The notes under the pieces: generated by a model
Seen by the model: only the letters and a program-made list of their open reading frames with translations
What the model was told of the DNA's origin: nothing
Database searches by the model: none
Shown here: positions 8,450 to 16,742 of the stretch, in pieces
How the letters are laid out: each line of letters begins with the position of its first letter
How positions within the stretch are numbered: the stretch's first letter is position 1
Source of the DNA: an uncultured Acetatifactor sp.
Lineage (GTDB): Bacteria > Bacillota > Clostridia > Lachnospirales > Lachnospiraceae
Direction of reading: 5' to 3'
Assembly: GCA_910577185.1 (NCBI GenBank)
Contig: CAJTLR010000030.1
Span: 1 to 41,976 of the forward strand
DNA length: 41,976 nt
Translations under genes and position numbers: made by a program

Positions 8450-9079
8450 TTATTCCCATTCAAAGTTTTCCCCGGAAAGCACCGCCCTGCGCACCTGCTC
8501 TCCGGAAAATCCCTTCCGCATCAGAAAAGCGTACATCCTCTGCTTTTCCCTCCGGTCCGCAGACTCCGGCCGGAAGCCCTTCTTCTCCAGAAGCGCCCTG
8601 ATCATGGCCTGCTCGTCCTGGCTGCCACCCTCTTCTTCCCACGCTTCCCATGCCTGCTCCAGTATGTCCCTGGGGATTCCTTTTCCCTGAAGTTCCTGTT
8701 CTATCCGTCTGCGGCTTCTGGCGTTTTCATGGCTGCGGATATAGGACACCGCATAGCGCAGGTCATCCGTGTAGTGAAAACCCGCCACATAATCCAGCGC
8801 GCTCTGTATGACCTCCTCCGGGTATCCCCCTGTTTTCAGCTTGTCATACAGCTGTTTCACCGTATACGGTCTTGTCTTCAGCAGATTCATGGCGCGTATC
8901 TTCGCCCGTCTGGGCAGCAGTTCATGGAGAATGGACCGGTAATCTTCCTCCCCCATCTCTTCCCCCTCCCGGATGTGATACGAACGCAGTTCGCCTTTGT
9001 ACAGCACAAAGGCGAAAGCTTCGTCAATCAGTATCCTGACACGGGATTTGGATATTTCCTCGATCTGTGTGACTGTCAT
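8450..9079 (-). CDS. recX: RecA regulatory protein RecX
   Basis: RecX binds RecA filaments and modulates strand exchange. The product of about 209 residues shows the repeated three-helix RecX pattern: ALNLLKTRPYT-type text (here MNLLKTRPYTVKQLYDKL), YVAGFHYTDDLRYAVSYI, SRRRIEQELQGKGI and AFLMRKGFSGEQVRRA. The ATG at 9079 with AGGGGGA upstream is preferred over an in-frame GTG at 9094. It follows recA by 70 bases and is probably co-transcribed, so it should also be under SOS control. Confidence 0.92.
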   Translation of the reverse strand: MTVTQIEEISKSRVRILIDEAFAFVLYKGELRSYHIREGEEMGEEDYRSILHELLPRRAKIRAMNLLKTRPYTVKQLYDKLKTGGYPEEVIQSALDYVAGFHYTDDLRYAVSYIRSHENARSRRRIEQELQGKGIPRDILEQAWEAWEEEGGSQDEQAMIRALLEKKGFRPESADRREKQRMYAFLMRKGFSGEQVRRAVLSGENFEWE

Positions 9080-9149
9080 ATATCCCCCTGTCACGCTGCA
9101 CCCGCAGCTGTCCTGTCACATTTCCCCCCTTGCCGGGAGCCCCGGCTCC

Positions 9150-10307
9150 TCATTCTTCCTGCCCGGCTTCGCCTTCCGTACTTCCCGCACTCTCCTGTGC
9201 CTCCGGCTGCGCTTCCGCCTTGGCAGATGCCTTGGACCTGCCTCCGGACTTTCCCCCGGACTTCTGTTTTGCAAGGTTTACCACTCCCGAATCCGACATC
9301 TCTGCAGGCGCCGCCCCGAAACCGTGCTTTTCACGCACTTTGGCGTCAACGGCCTCCCACACGTCCGGATGCTCCCTTAGATACTGCTTCGCATTCTCAC
9401 GTCCCTGGCCGATCTTATTTCCCTCATAGGCATACCAGGCGCCCGATTTCACAATGATGTCCAGGTTTGCAGCCAAATCCAGAATGTCTCCTTCCCTGGA
9501 GATCCCTTTGCCGAACATAATGTCAAATTCAGCCTCCTTAAAAGGAGGGGCGATCTTATTCTTCACCACTTTTACCCTGGTGCGGTTTCCGATGACGTCC
9601 CCACCCTGCTTCAGGGACTCAATTCTGCGCACGTCCAGGCGCACGGAGGAATAAAACTTCAGGGCACGCCCGCCGGTGGTGGTCTCCGGGTTTCCGAACA
9701 TCACGCCCACCTTCTCCCGGAGCTGGTTGATAAATACCACCACGCAGTTGGATTTGCTGATCACTGCCGTGAGCTTTCTCAAAGCCTGGGACATCAGCCG
9801 GGCCTGCAGTCCCACATGGCTGTCCCCCATCTCCCCATCGATCTCCGCCTTGGGAACCAGCGCCGCCACGGAGTCCACCACCACGATATCAATGGCGCCC
9901 GAGCGCACCATGGTCTCTGCGATCTCCAGTGCCTGCTCCCCGTTATCCGGCTGGGAAATATAAAGATTGTCGATATCCACGCCTATATTTTTGGCATACA
10001 CGGGATCCAGCGCATGCTCCGCGTCGATAAAGCCCGCGATGCCCCCCATCTTCTGTACCTCCGCAACCATATGGAGCGTCACCGTGGTCTTACCGCTGGA
10101 CTCCGGGCCGTAAATCTCCACAATCCTTCCCCGGGGGATTCCGCCCAGCCCCAGGGCTATGTCAAGGCTTAATGAGCCTGTGGGAATGGTCTCCACATTC
10201 ATCCGCGCAATGGGATCGCCCAGCTTCATCACCGCACCCTTTCCGTATTGTTTTTCGATGTGGCTGATGGCCGCGTCCAGCGCCTTGCGTTTTTCTTCTT
10301 TTTCCAT
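9150..10307 (-). CDS. recA: Recombinase RecA
   Basis: RecA forms ATP-dependent filaments on single-stranded DNA for recombination and for LexA self-cleavage. The product of about 385 residues has the Walker A motif GPESSGKTT, Walker B-type IVVVDSVAAL, the L1/L2 loops (L2 region around MFGNPETTTGGRALKFYSS) and a C-terminal domain ending in an Ala/Glu/Gly-rich acidic tail. Starts at 10307 (GGAG six bases upstream) and 10319 (GGAAAGG upstream) are both possible. A LexA box and consensus promoter lie about 100-150 bases upstream. Confidence 0.98.
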   Translation of the reverse strand: MEKEEKRKALDAAISHIEKQYGKGAVMKLGDPIARMNVETIPTGSLSLDIALGLGGIPRGRIVEIYGPESSGKTTVTLHMVAEVQKMGGIAGFIDAEHALDPVYAKNIGVDIDNLYISQPDNGEQALEIAETMVRSGAIDIVVVDSVAALVPKAEIDGEMGDSHVGLQARLMSQALRKLTAVISKSNCVVVFINQLREKVGVMFGNPETTTGGRALKFYSSVRLDVRRIESLKQGGDVIGNRTRVKVVKNKIAPPFKEAEFDIMFGKGISREGDILDLAANLDIIVKSGAWYAYEGNKIGQGRENAKQYLREHPDVWEAVDAKVREKHGFGAAPAEMSDSGVVNLAKQKSGGKSGGRSKASAKAEAQPEAQESAGSTEGEAGQEE

Positions 10308-10406
10308 ATAAATCTCCATGCCTTTCCGTAACCTGCGAATTTGGGCCGCAGGCACAAATTTGCGTGTGAAATATATTTTTCACACTATGATTTCTTTCCC
10401 TGTGAG

Positions 10407-10458
10407 GAACAAACGTTCTGACTGTAATCAGGATAAAACATTTGTTTGCATTTGTCAA
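10407..10458 (-). promoter_or_regulatory. recA promoter with LexA (SOS) box
   Basis: On the minus strand TTGACA (10458-10453), a 17-base spacer and TATCCT (10435-10430) form a sigma-A promoter. GAAC-AAAC-GTTC (10407-10418) matches the Firmicutes LexA box core GAAC-N4-GTTC and lies just past the -10, over the expected start of transcription. This explains DNA-damage control of recA-recX. Confidence 0.85.
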
Positions 10459-10689
10459 CCTGTTCAACAAGATATTGTTATATTATCACATTTTGAGTGT
10501 CATAAAAATCCCTCAAAGGCATTCCCCCTCCCTGTATATTCTCTTAACAGTTCCCCAGCCTGTGCGGACTGCTGCATGCTCTCTGAAACTTGTGGCGAAA
10601 ATGCCGGAATGCAAGAATAATGTACTTACGAAGTATCAGACAAAAAAAGTGTACCACAGTTTTTTCTTCCTGGCAATAGATCACCAGCA

Positions 10690-10715
10690 AAAAAAGGAGT
10701 CAGGACTCCTTTTTT
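10690..10715 (-). terminator. Terminator overlapping the cinA stop
   Basis: AAAAAAGGAGTC (10690-10701) and GACTCCTTTTTT (10704-10715) are perfect 12-bp arms with a two-base gap; U-runs appear on both strands. The cinA TGA (10702-10700) is inside it, so cinA transcripts probably end here rather than running into recA. Confidence 0.8.
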
Positions 10716-11971
10716 CCAAACGTGACTTTACTGTAATATTCCAGGATACAGCCCCTCATCAGGGCCAGGGCGGCCGATACCGCAGATTCCCGTATTTTGT
10801 TCCTGTTTCCGGAGAACCGGCACTCCTTCACGGTCACTTTCCCCTTCACGCTGCAGGCGATATACACCAGCCCCACCGGCTTCTCCTCCGTACCGCCATC
10901 GGGTCCGGCAATGCCCGTGATGGCCACCGACACATCGGCCCTGCTGATCAGAAGGGCTCCCTTTGCCATCTCCCCGGCGGTTTTTTCGCTCACCGCGCCG
11001 TATTTCTGCAAAGTGCTTTTCTTCACTCCCAGCAGTTTCCTCTTGGCCTTGTTGGAATAAGTGACCACACCGGATTTATATACCTCCGAAATCCCCGGCA
11101 CATTGATCAGCCTTGCGGAAAGCATTCCTCCGGTGCAGGATTCCGCGCAGGTGATGGTCAGGTTGTTGGCCAGGGCCAGATCCACCACGGACTTCTCCAG
11201 GGTAACGTCTTCCTCCGTGGTGTAAATATGGTTGCCGAAACGTGCCTTCAGCTCCTTTACCACCGGCTTCAAAAGCTTTGCGGCGCTTTTCCTGTCCCCC
11301 GCGTTGGCCGTCACGCGGATATGGACCTCCCCGGTCTTGGCATAGGTGGCAATGGTGGGATTGGTCTGTCCGTCAATCAGATCCATCACCATCGTCTCTG
11401 CCTTGCTTTCGCCCACACCGCAGATCTTCACGGTCTGGGAGCAGATGACCTGGGCAGTCAACGACGCCAGGTAAGGCGCCACGCTCTCCTCAAACATGGG
11501 CTGGAGCTCGTTGGGCGGGCCGGGAAGCAGAATCACTTTCACATCCTTCATTTCCATGATGACACCCGGCGCCGTCCCGTTGGGATTATGCAGTACAATG
11601 GCCCCCTCTGGCAACATGGCCTGTTTCCAGTTATTGTCCGTGGGTTCCATACCCTTATAGGCAAAAAAGCTTTCTATGGCTTTCTTGCTGGGCTCATGGA
11701 GGTACATCTTTTTCCCGCAGACCTTTGCCGCCGTCTCCTTGGTCAGGTCATCCTCCGTGGGTCCCAGCCCTCCGCAGACTATCACAATGTCCGACCGTTC
11801 CATGGCCGTCCCAAGCACCCGGGCAAGTCTGTCCCCATTATCTCCCACAACCGTCTGAAAATAACAGGACAGCCCCAGGCCCGCACATTTTTCCGACAGA
11901 TACGCCGCATTCGTATTTACAATGCTTCCCAGCAAAAGTTCCGTTCCCACGCAAACCAATTCAACATTCAT
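10700..11971 (-). CDS. cinA: CinA family protein (nicotinamide-nucleotide amidohydrolase type)
   Basis: The 423-residue protein has both halves of CinA. The N-terminal MoCF-like domain contains VGTELLLGSIVNTNAAYLS and GGLGPTEDDLTKE. The C-terminal PncC-type domain contains CAESCTGGMLSARL and VAITGIAGPDGGTEEKPVG. CinA is known for nicotinamide mononucleotide deamidation and ADP-ribose hydrolysis in the pyridine nucleotide salvage cycle, and is named for co-expression with recA in competent bacteria. Here it precedes recA but is separated by a strong terminator. The preceding pgsA is 20 bases away. Confidence 0.95.
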   Translation of the reverse strand: MNVELVCVGTELLLGSIVNTNAAYLSEKCAGLGLSCYFQTVVGDNGDRLARVLGTAMERSDIVIVCGGLGPTEDDLTKETAAKVCGKKMYLHEPSKKAIESFFAYKGMEPTDNNWKQAMLPEGAIVLHNPNGTAPGVIMEMKDVKVILLPGPPNELQPMFEESVAPYLASLTAQVICSQTVKICGVGESKAETMVMDLIDGQTNPTIATYAKTGEVHIRVTANAGDRKSAAKLLKPVVKELKARFGNHIYTTEEDVTLEKSVVDLALANNLTITCAESCTGGMLSARLINVPGISEVYKSGVVTYSNKAKRKLLGVKKSTLQKYGAVSEKTAGEMAKGALLISRADVSVAITGIAGPDGGTEEKPVGLVYIACSVKGKVTVKECRFSGNRNKIRESAVSAALALMRGCILEYYSKVTFGKKES

Positions 11972-11991
11972 ACTCTCCCTGCTTTCCGAAA

Positions 11992-12573
11992 CTATTTTTG
12001 TTCCAGCATCACATTTTTATTTTTTATCAGGTAATCCACCAGGGACACCACCGTCAGCGCCAGCGCCACCCACATTACAATCTCCGTCACCAGCCGGAGT
12101 TTCGGAATATCCGCAATCAGAAGGCAGACCATCACCATCTGGAAAACCGTCTTAAACTTTCCCCAGTAGCTGGCGGCAATCACCACATGATTGTCGGCGG
12201 CCACCAGCCGGAATCCGCTGATGATGAATTCCCTGCTGATAATCACGATCACAATCCAGGCCGGAATCCTGTCCATCTCCACCAGGGCGATCAGCGCCGC
12301 GCTGACCAGCAGCTTGTCTGCCAGCGGATCCATGAACTTGCCGAAATTCGTCACCAGATTGTACTTCCTGGCTATTTTGCCGTCAATCAGGTCCGTGAGG
12401 CTTGCCACAATAAAGACTCCCAGGGCAATATAATCCACATATTCCATAATGCCCCCGAAGATGGCACTAAACCACTTCCAGCCGCTGCCCTCTCCCAAAA
12501 GCAGAAGAATAAAAGGAACGATCAAAACAATCCTGAATATCGTCAGCTTATTGGGCAAATTCATTTTACTCAT
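11992..12573 (-). CDS. pgsA: CDP-diacylglycerol--glycerol-3-phosphate 3-phosphatidyltransferase
   Basis: PgsA makes phosphatidylglycerol phosphate, the committed step to acidic phospholipids. The 193-residue membrane protein has the complete CDP-alcohol phosphotransferase motif: D-LI-DG-KI-AR, eight residues, G-KFM-D-PLA-D. About five membrane helices follow the MNLPNKLTIFRI N-terminus. Its ATG overlaps the rimO stop (ATGA, 12570-12573), so the two are translationally coupled. The rimO-pgsA-cinA order is widespread in Firmicutes. Confidence 0.95.
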   Translation of the reverse strand: MSKMNLPNKLTIFRIVLIVPFILLLLGEGSGWKWFSAIFGGIMEYVDYIALGVFIVASLTDLIDGKIARKYNLVTNFGKFMDPLADKLLVSAALIALVEMDRIPAWIVIVIISREFIISGFRLVAADNHVVIAASYWGKFKTVFQMVMVCLLIADIPKLRLVTEIVMWVALALTVVSLVDYLIKNKNVMLEQK

Positions 12574-13913
12574 ACAAAATCCTCCCCGTCATCCGCCAGT
12601 TCCCCCACCAGATCGTATTCATTGGAGTCTGTCACAAGCACTTTTACAAAATCCCCTGAAACCAGACTTGCGGTGGTTTTCACGAACAGATATCCATCCA
12701 CATTGGGCGCATCCCGGTAAGTTCTGGACACATATACATCCTCGTCCGCGACTTTTCCCTCAATCATCACCGTCAGCCTGCGTCCGATCATATCTTCGGC
12801 CTTTTCAAAAGCAATGGCCTGCTGCAGTTCCATCAGTTCGTCCCGTCTTTTTTCTTTCACGGAATCTTTTATTTGCCCTGGCATGGCTGCTGCTGCGGTA
12901 TCCTCTTCCCTGGAATACGGGAAAACTCCCAGCCTGTCGAATTCCATCTCATTGACAAACCGGTACAGTTCCTCAAAATCCTCCTGTGTCTCCCCGGGAA
13001 ACCCGCTGATCAGGGTGGTCCTGAGACAGATATCGGGAATTCTCTCCCGCAGTCTGCCGATCCTCCAGCGCAGTTCCTTCTGGGTGGTGCGCCTGCCCAT
13101 TCGCTTCAGCACGGAATCCGAAGCATGCTGTATGGGAATATCCAGATAATGGCATATCTTCGGCTCGGCGGCTATGGTGTCCATCAGTTCTTCCGTGATC
13201 TCCTCCGGATAGCAGTACAAAATCCGGATCCAGCGGATTCCCGGAACACAGGCAAGCCTGTGGAGCAGCCTGGGCAGGCTTTTCTCCCCGTACAGATCCA
13301 CGCCGTATAGCGTGGTCTCCTGGGCCACCAGTATCAGTTCCCTGACGCCGCCTTCCGCAAGATTTCTCACCTGGGCTTCCAGTTCCTCCATGGGAACGCT
13401 TCTGTAATTTCCCCTTACCTTCGGGATGACACAGTAAGTACAATGCTTGCCGCATCCTTCGGCAATCTTCAGATAGGCGTAGTGTCCTCCCGTGGTCACC
13501 ACCCGCTCCCTGCACACCGCGGGCGCAGTGTCCAGATCCCGGTAGTGGCTCCCGCCCCGGCCCTGAAGGACTTCCTCCACCGCCGCGGCAATGTCTTCCG
13601 TCGCCATGGTACCCACAAGGGCATCCACCTCCGGGATTTCCTTCCGGATCTCCTCCCCGTAGCGCTGGGCCAGGCATCCCGCCGCGATCAGGCCTTTCAG
13701 CCTGCCCGTTTTTTTCAGTTCCCCCATCTCCAGCAGCGCCTGTATGCTTTCTTCCTTGGCATCCCCGATAAAGCAGCAGGTGTTTACCACCACCACATCC
13801 GCCTGCTTCTCGTCGTCGGTAAAGGCGTATCCCTTTTTCTGCAAAAGCCCCAGCATCATTTCCGTATCCACCAGATTTTTGTCACAGCCCAGCGAAACAA
13901 ACATAATATTCAT
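12570..13913 (-). CDS. rimO: Ribosomal protein S12 methylthiotransferase RimO
   Basis: RimO is a radical SAM enzyme that methylthiolates an aspartate of ribosomal protein S12. The product (about 447 residues) has the N-terminal MTTase domain with three cluster cysteines (SLGCDKN, NTCCFIGDA, AAGCLAQRY). The radical SAM CxxxCxxC follows in EGCGKHCTYCVIPKVRG, and a C-terminal TRAM-type domain covers about the last 65 residues. The GNYRSVP stretch favours RimO over MiaB. ATG 13913 gives the typical MNIMFVSLGCDKNLVD start; a TTG three codons upstream with a closer GGAGCAGG is also possible. Confidence 0.94.
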   Translation of the reverse strand: MNIMFVSLGCDKNLVDTEMMLGLLQKKGYAFTDDEKQADVVVVNTCCFIGDAKEESIQALLEMGELKKTGRLKGLIAAGCLAQRYGEEIRKEIPEVDALVGTMATEDIAAAVEEVLQGRGGSHYRDLDTAPAVCRERVVTTGGHYAYLKIAEGCGKHCTYCVIPKVRGNYRSVPMEELEAQVRNLAEGGVRELILVAQETTLYGVDLYGEKSLPRLLHRLACVPGIRWIRILYCYPEEITEELMDTIAAEPKICHYLDIPIQHASDSVLKRMGRRTTQKELRWRIGRLRERIPDICLRTTLISGFPGETQEDFEELYRFVNEMEFDRLGVFPYSREEDTAAAAMPGQIKDSVKEKRRDELMELQQAIAFEKAEDMIGRRLTVMIEGKVADEDVYVSRTYRDAPNVDGYLFVKTTASLVSGDFVKVLVTDSNEYDLVGELADDGEDFV

Positions 13914-14008
13914 GCTATTCAACCTGCTCCTCTGATCCGAAGTTTTTGGTTTTCGTCTCATACGAAAGTAGCTGGCAAATCACCAGCTACCTGCTTGCCG
14001 GGCGCCGC

Positions 14009-14242
14009 TCACTCTCCGCCCAGTATCTTGATCTTTCCCTGATTCAGCTCTTCCACCGCCACGGACAAAGGTTTCTTGTCCCTGCCCCCGGCCACCAGCG
14101 CTTCCTCCCCGCCGATGATCTGCCTTGCCCTTCTGGACGTGGCCATGACAATGGAATACCGGCTGCTGACCACCGGCGCCTCTCCCTGCTCTACCTCGCT
14201 GTTCACTACTTTCATCAGGTCCGAATAAGATGGATGTAACAT
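14009..14242 (-). CDS. rpoZ: RNA polymerase omega subunit
   Basis: The 77-residue product starts MLHPSYSDLMKVVNSE and contains the omega signatures SRYSIVMATSRRARQI and KPLSVAVEELNQGKI. Omega helps RNA polymerase assembly. Its ATG overlaps the gmk stop by one base (TAATG), so it is coupled to gmk. This position after gmk is the standard one in Firmicutes. Confidence 0.95.
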   Translation of the reverse strand: MLHPSYSDLMKVVNSEVEQGEAPVVSSRYSIVMATSRRARQIIGGEEALVAGGRDKKPLSVAVEELNQGKIKILGGE

Positions 14243-14880
14243 TACTCCCGTTCTCCTTTCACAAAGCCACTCAGCTGTCTTCTGATCTCATTGATAAACG
14301 CGCCCCTTCTTACAGGCGCCCTGCGGCAGGCCTCCACCAGAAAATGGATTTCCTCCGCACATTCCCCCAGGTCATCATTTACAACAATATAATCATAGGC
14401 CTCCACGCCTTCTGATTCCTCCACGGCACGGGCCAGGCGCTTTTCTATGACCTCCGCGCTCTCCGTCCCCCTCCCCTGAAGCCTGCGGACCAGTTCTTCC
14501 CCGCTGGGAGGCGTCACGAAAACCAGCAGGCTCTCCGGAAATTTTTTCTTGATTTTCAGGGCTCCCTGTATCTCTATCTCCAGTATGACATGTTTGCCAG
14601 CCTCCAGCTGCTCCTCCACATAGGCCCTGGGCGTTCCGTAATAATTGCCGCAGTAAACCGCGTATTCCACCAGCCCGTCGGCGGCTATGGTCTCTTCAAA
14701 ATGCGCCTTGTCCGTAAAAAAATACTCCACGCCCTCCGTTTCCCCCGGCCTGGGGTTACGGGTTGTCATGGAAACCGACAGGGCATACTCCCCGTGCCGG
14801 CGCATAAGCTCTTTTACCAGTGTACCCTTTCCGGCGCCGGAAAAACCCGAAATGACAATCAGAATTCCCTTTTTTTCCAT
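14242..14880 (-). CDS. gmk: Guanylate kinase
   Basis: Gmk phosphorylates GMP to GDP. The 212-residue protein has the P-loop GFSGAGKGT at residues 12-20, the GMP-binding SVSMTTRNPRPGE and GVEYFF stretches, and the lid region RLQGRGTES. Length fits the family. It lies between remA (5 bases upstream) and rpoZ (one-base overlap), a single transcription unit. Confidence 0.97.
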   Translation of the reverse strand: MEKKGILIVISGFSGAGKGTLVKELMRRHGEYALSVSMTTRNPRPGETEGVEYFFTDKAHFEETIAADGLVEYAVYCGNYYGTPRAYVEEQLEAGKHVILEIEIQGALKIKKKFPESLLVFVTPPSGEELVRRLQGRGTESAEVIEKRLARAVEESEGVEAYDYIVVNDDLGECAEEIHFLVEACRRAPVRRGAFINEIRRQLSGFVKGERE

Positions 14881-14885
14881 AATTA

Positions 14886-15137
14886 TTATTCCTCCGAATC
14901 CTCCGTGGTTCCCTGCAGCCGCCCTGCGATGGTATCCGGCAGAAGGGCCGAAAGCACCACCTGCCCGCCCTCCATGATCAGTACGGATTTTGTCCTGCGC
15001 CCCTGGGTGGCATCTATGGCCAGCCCCTTTTCCTTTGCATTCTGTACCAGCCTCTTGATGGGCGCCGACTCGGGGCTGACTATGGCAATGATCTTGGATG
15101 TGTTCACGATATTGCCGAAACCGATATGGATTAGCAT
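14886..15137 (-). CDS. remA: RemA/DUF370 regulatory protein
   Basis: The 83-residue protein begins MLIHIGFGNIVNTSKIIAI and has the central ATQGRRTKSVLIMEGG typical of RemA. In Bacillus subtilis this is a ring-forming DNA-binding protein that activates matrix and osmoprotection genes. It is placed between yicC/yloC and gmk exactly as in that species. The target genes in this organism cannot be told from this window. Confidence 0.92.
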   Translation of the reverse strand: MLIHIGFGNIVNTSKIIAIVSPESAPIKRLVQNAKEKGLAIDATQGRRTKSVLIMEGGQVVLSALLPDTIAGRLQGTTEDSEE

Positions 15138-15149
15138 CCTCTCCGACCC

Positions 15150-16028
15150 CTATTCTATGTTCTGAATCTGTTCCCGTATCTTCTCAATCTCTGTCTTTAG
15201 CTCAATGGCGGAATTGGATATCTCCAGATCGCTGGCCTTGGACAGAATCGTGTTTGCCTCCCGGTTCATCTCCTGGGCAATAAAATCCAGCTTCCTGCCC
15301 ACGCTTCCCCCCTGGACCAGGGTGTCCCCGGTGGTCTTAATATGGCTGCGCAGTCTCACCAGCTCCTCGTCCACGCATACCTTGTCCGCAAAGACCGTAA
15401 CCTCCGTCACCAGTCTGGCCTCATCCACATGCGCATCCCCCAGAAGCTCCCGCACCCGCTCTTCCAGCTTTCTATGGTACTCCTCAATAATGGCGGGAGA
15501 CCGCCGGGAGATAAAATCCACCAGCCCGTTCATCCCTTCCAGCTTTTCCAGCAAATCAGCCTTCAGATGTCCGCCTTCCACGGTGCGGGCATCCACAAAC
15601 ATCCCCGCTGCACCCACAACCGCCTTCTGCAGTCCCTTCCACAGCTCCTCCTCGTCCGTCCCGCTGTCCTCCATGGTGAAAACCTCCGGAAACCGGGAAA
15701 GTACGCTGACCTTTACATCATCCTCCAGACCAAAATCCTCTGCCATTCGGCGCATATAACCCAGGTACGCCTCCGCCACATCCCGGTTGTACCGTATCAT
15801 GGATGTATGGTCCGAAAAATCCTCATATGTGACGAACACATCCACCTTGCCCCGGGAAATATAGCCCTTTAATTCACTGCGGATAGCAGATTCAAAAAAG
15901 TAAAGCGCCTTGGGCATCTTAATATTGACATCCAGATACCGGTGGTTCACTGACTTTATCTCCACTGTAAACTTTCTGTTGTTCTCGGTGACCTCGCATC
16001 TGCCGAAACCTGTCATGCTTTTGATCAT
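15150..16028 (-). CDS. yicC: YicC/YloC family endoribonuclease
   Basis: The protein of about 292 residues begins MIKSMTGFGRCEVTEN, the family hallmark. It has KSVNHRYLDVNIKMP near the N-terminus, and the C-terminal GRKLDFIAQEMNREANTI with the final EIEKIREQIQN. YicC/YloC proteins are a distinct endoribonuclease family in RNA turnover. The start at 16028 has GGAGA upstream; the upstream in-frame extension is non-conserved. It is the first gene of the yicC-remA-gmk-rpoZ unit. Confidence 0.93.
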   Translation of the reverse strand: MIKSMTGFGRCEVTENNRKFTVEIKSVNHRYLDVNIKMPKALYFFESAIRSELKGYISRGKVDVFVTYEDFSDHTSMIRYNRDVAEAYLGYMRRMAEDFGLEDDVKVSVLSRFPEVFTMEDSGTDEEELWKGLQKAVVGAAGMFVDARTVEGGHLKADLLEKLEGMNGLVDFISRRSPAIIEEYHRKLEERVRELLGDAHVDEARLVTEVTVFADKVCVDEELVRLRSHIKTTGDTLVQGGSVGRKLDFIAQEMNREANTILSKASDLEISNSAIELKTEIEKIREQIQNIE

Positions 16029-16248
16029 GGGATTCTCCTGTCCGGGTAATGAACCCATAAATTGCCTATTCCATTTTATTATAAGATAAGTTTCGGAAAG
16101 CGTCAAGGGCTGTTGCGATTTTTCACCGGCAGTTACAGACGCCCACATTTTTCAGGACTTCCCGGACAAAGGGAATAGACTTTGCCTGCCGGATATGATA
16201 TACTCTGTATGCAGTTACAGAACCTGATACAAAGGAGATGCCGGAAAT

Positions 16249-16668
16249 ATGAATTCTTACAAAATACGCAATAACAGTACTGCAAAAACAATCACAAGCG
16301 CTCTTCTGACCCTGATGATCCTGCGGATCCTGTTCTCCCTGCTTATGGTGGCCCGGGAAGGCTCCGTATATGCCATAACCAGCGCTGTCATCTACGGCCT
16401 CCTGTGCCTGGTCTGCATCATCCTGCTGATCATGTTCCGGCGCAGTGAAGTCGTATTCCGGGGCAGCGACATTCTGTACACCCCTCCCTTCGGACCTGCC
16501 AGGACCCTTTCCTACCGGGACCTGCAAAAAGTGTCCATGGGCGGAAGATCCTATATTGTATATACGAATGATGGAAAGAAGCTGATCACCTTCGACGATT
16601 TCCGCACCGAGAACGCCAGCGCCATTGTGGCTTTCCTGAAAAGCAGGGGTGTCCGGACAGAAATCTGA
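16249..16668 (+). CDS. Small membrane protein, possible PH-like C-terminal domain
   Basis: The 139-residue product has two membrane helices (about residues 15-35 and 43-63) followed by a soluble domain with short beta-rich segments (SEVVFRGSDILYTPPFGPA, YRDLQKVSMGGRSYIVYTNDGKKLITF). This resembles bacterial PH/YcxB-like membrane proteins, but I cannot name a family. AAAGGAG lies 11 bases before the ATG. It is divergent from yicC and 74 bases upstream of rqcH, so it may share the rqcH transcript. Confidence 0.75.
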   Translation: MNSYKIRNNSTAKTITSALLTLMILRILFSLLMVAREGSVYAITSAVIYGLLCLVCIILLIMFRRSEVVFRGSDILYTPPFGPARTLSYRDLQKVSMGGRSYIVYTNDGKKLITFDDFRTENASAIVAFLKSRGVRTEI

Positions 16669-16742
16669 GGAAGCTCTTTCCGTTGCACCGACACACTTTT
16701 TTCATACTGTTTACACCACAGTTTCAGGCGGGAGGTATCATC

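Noticed and set aside
10442..12034. 530-codon plus-strand frame opposite cinA
   Set aside because: It is a shadow of cinA; the His/Gly/Arg-rich text shows no family motifs and it crosses the recA promoter.
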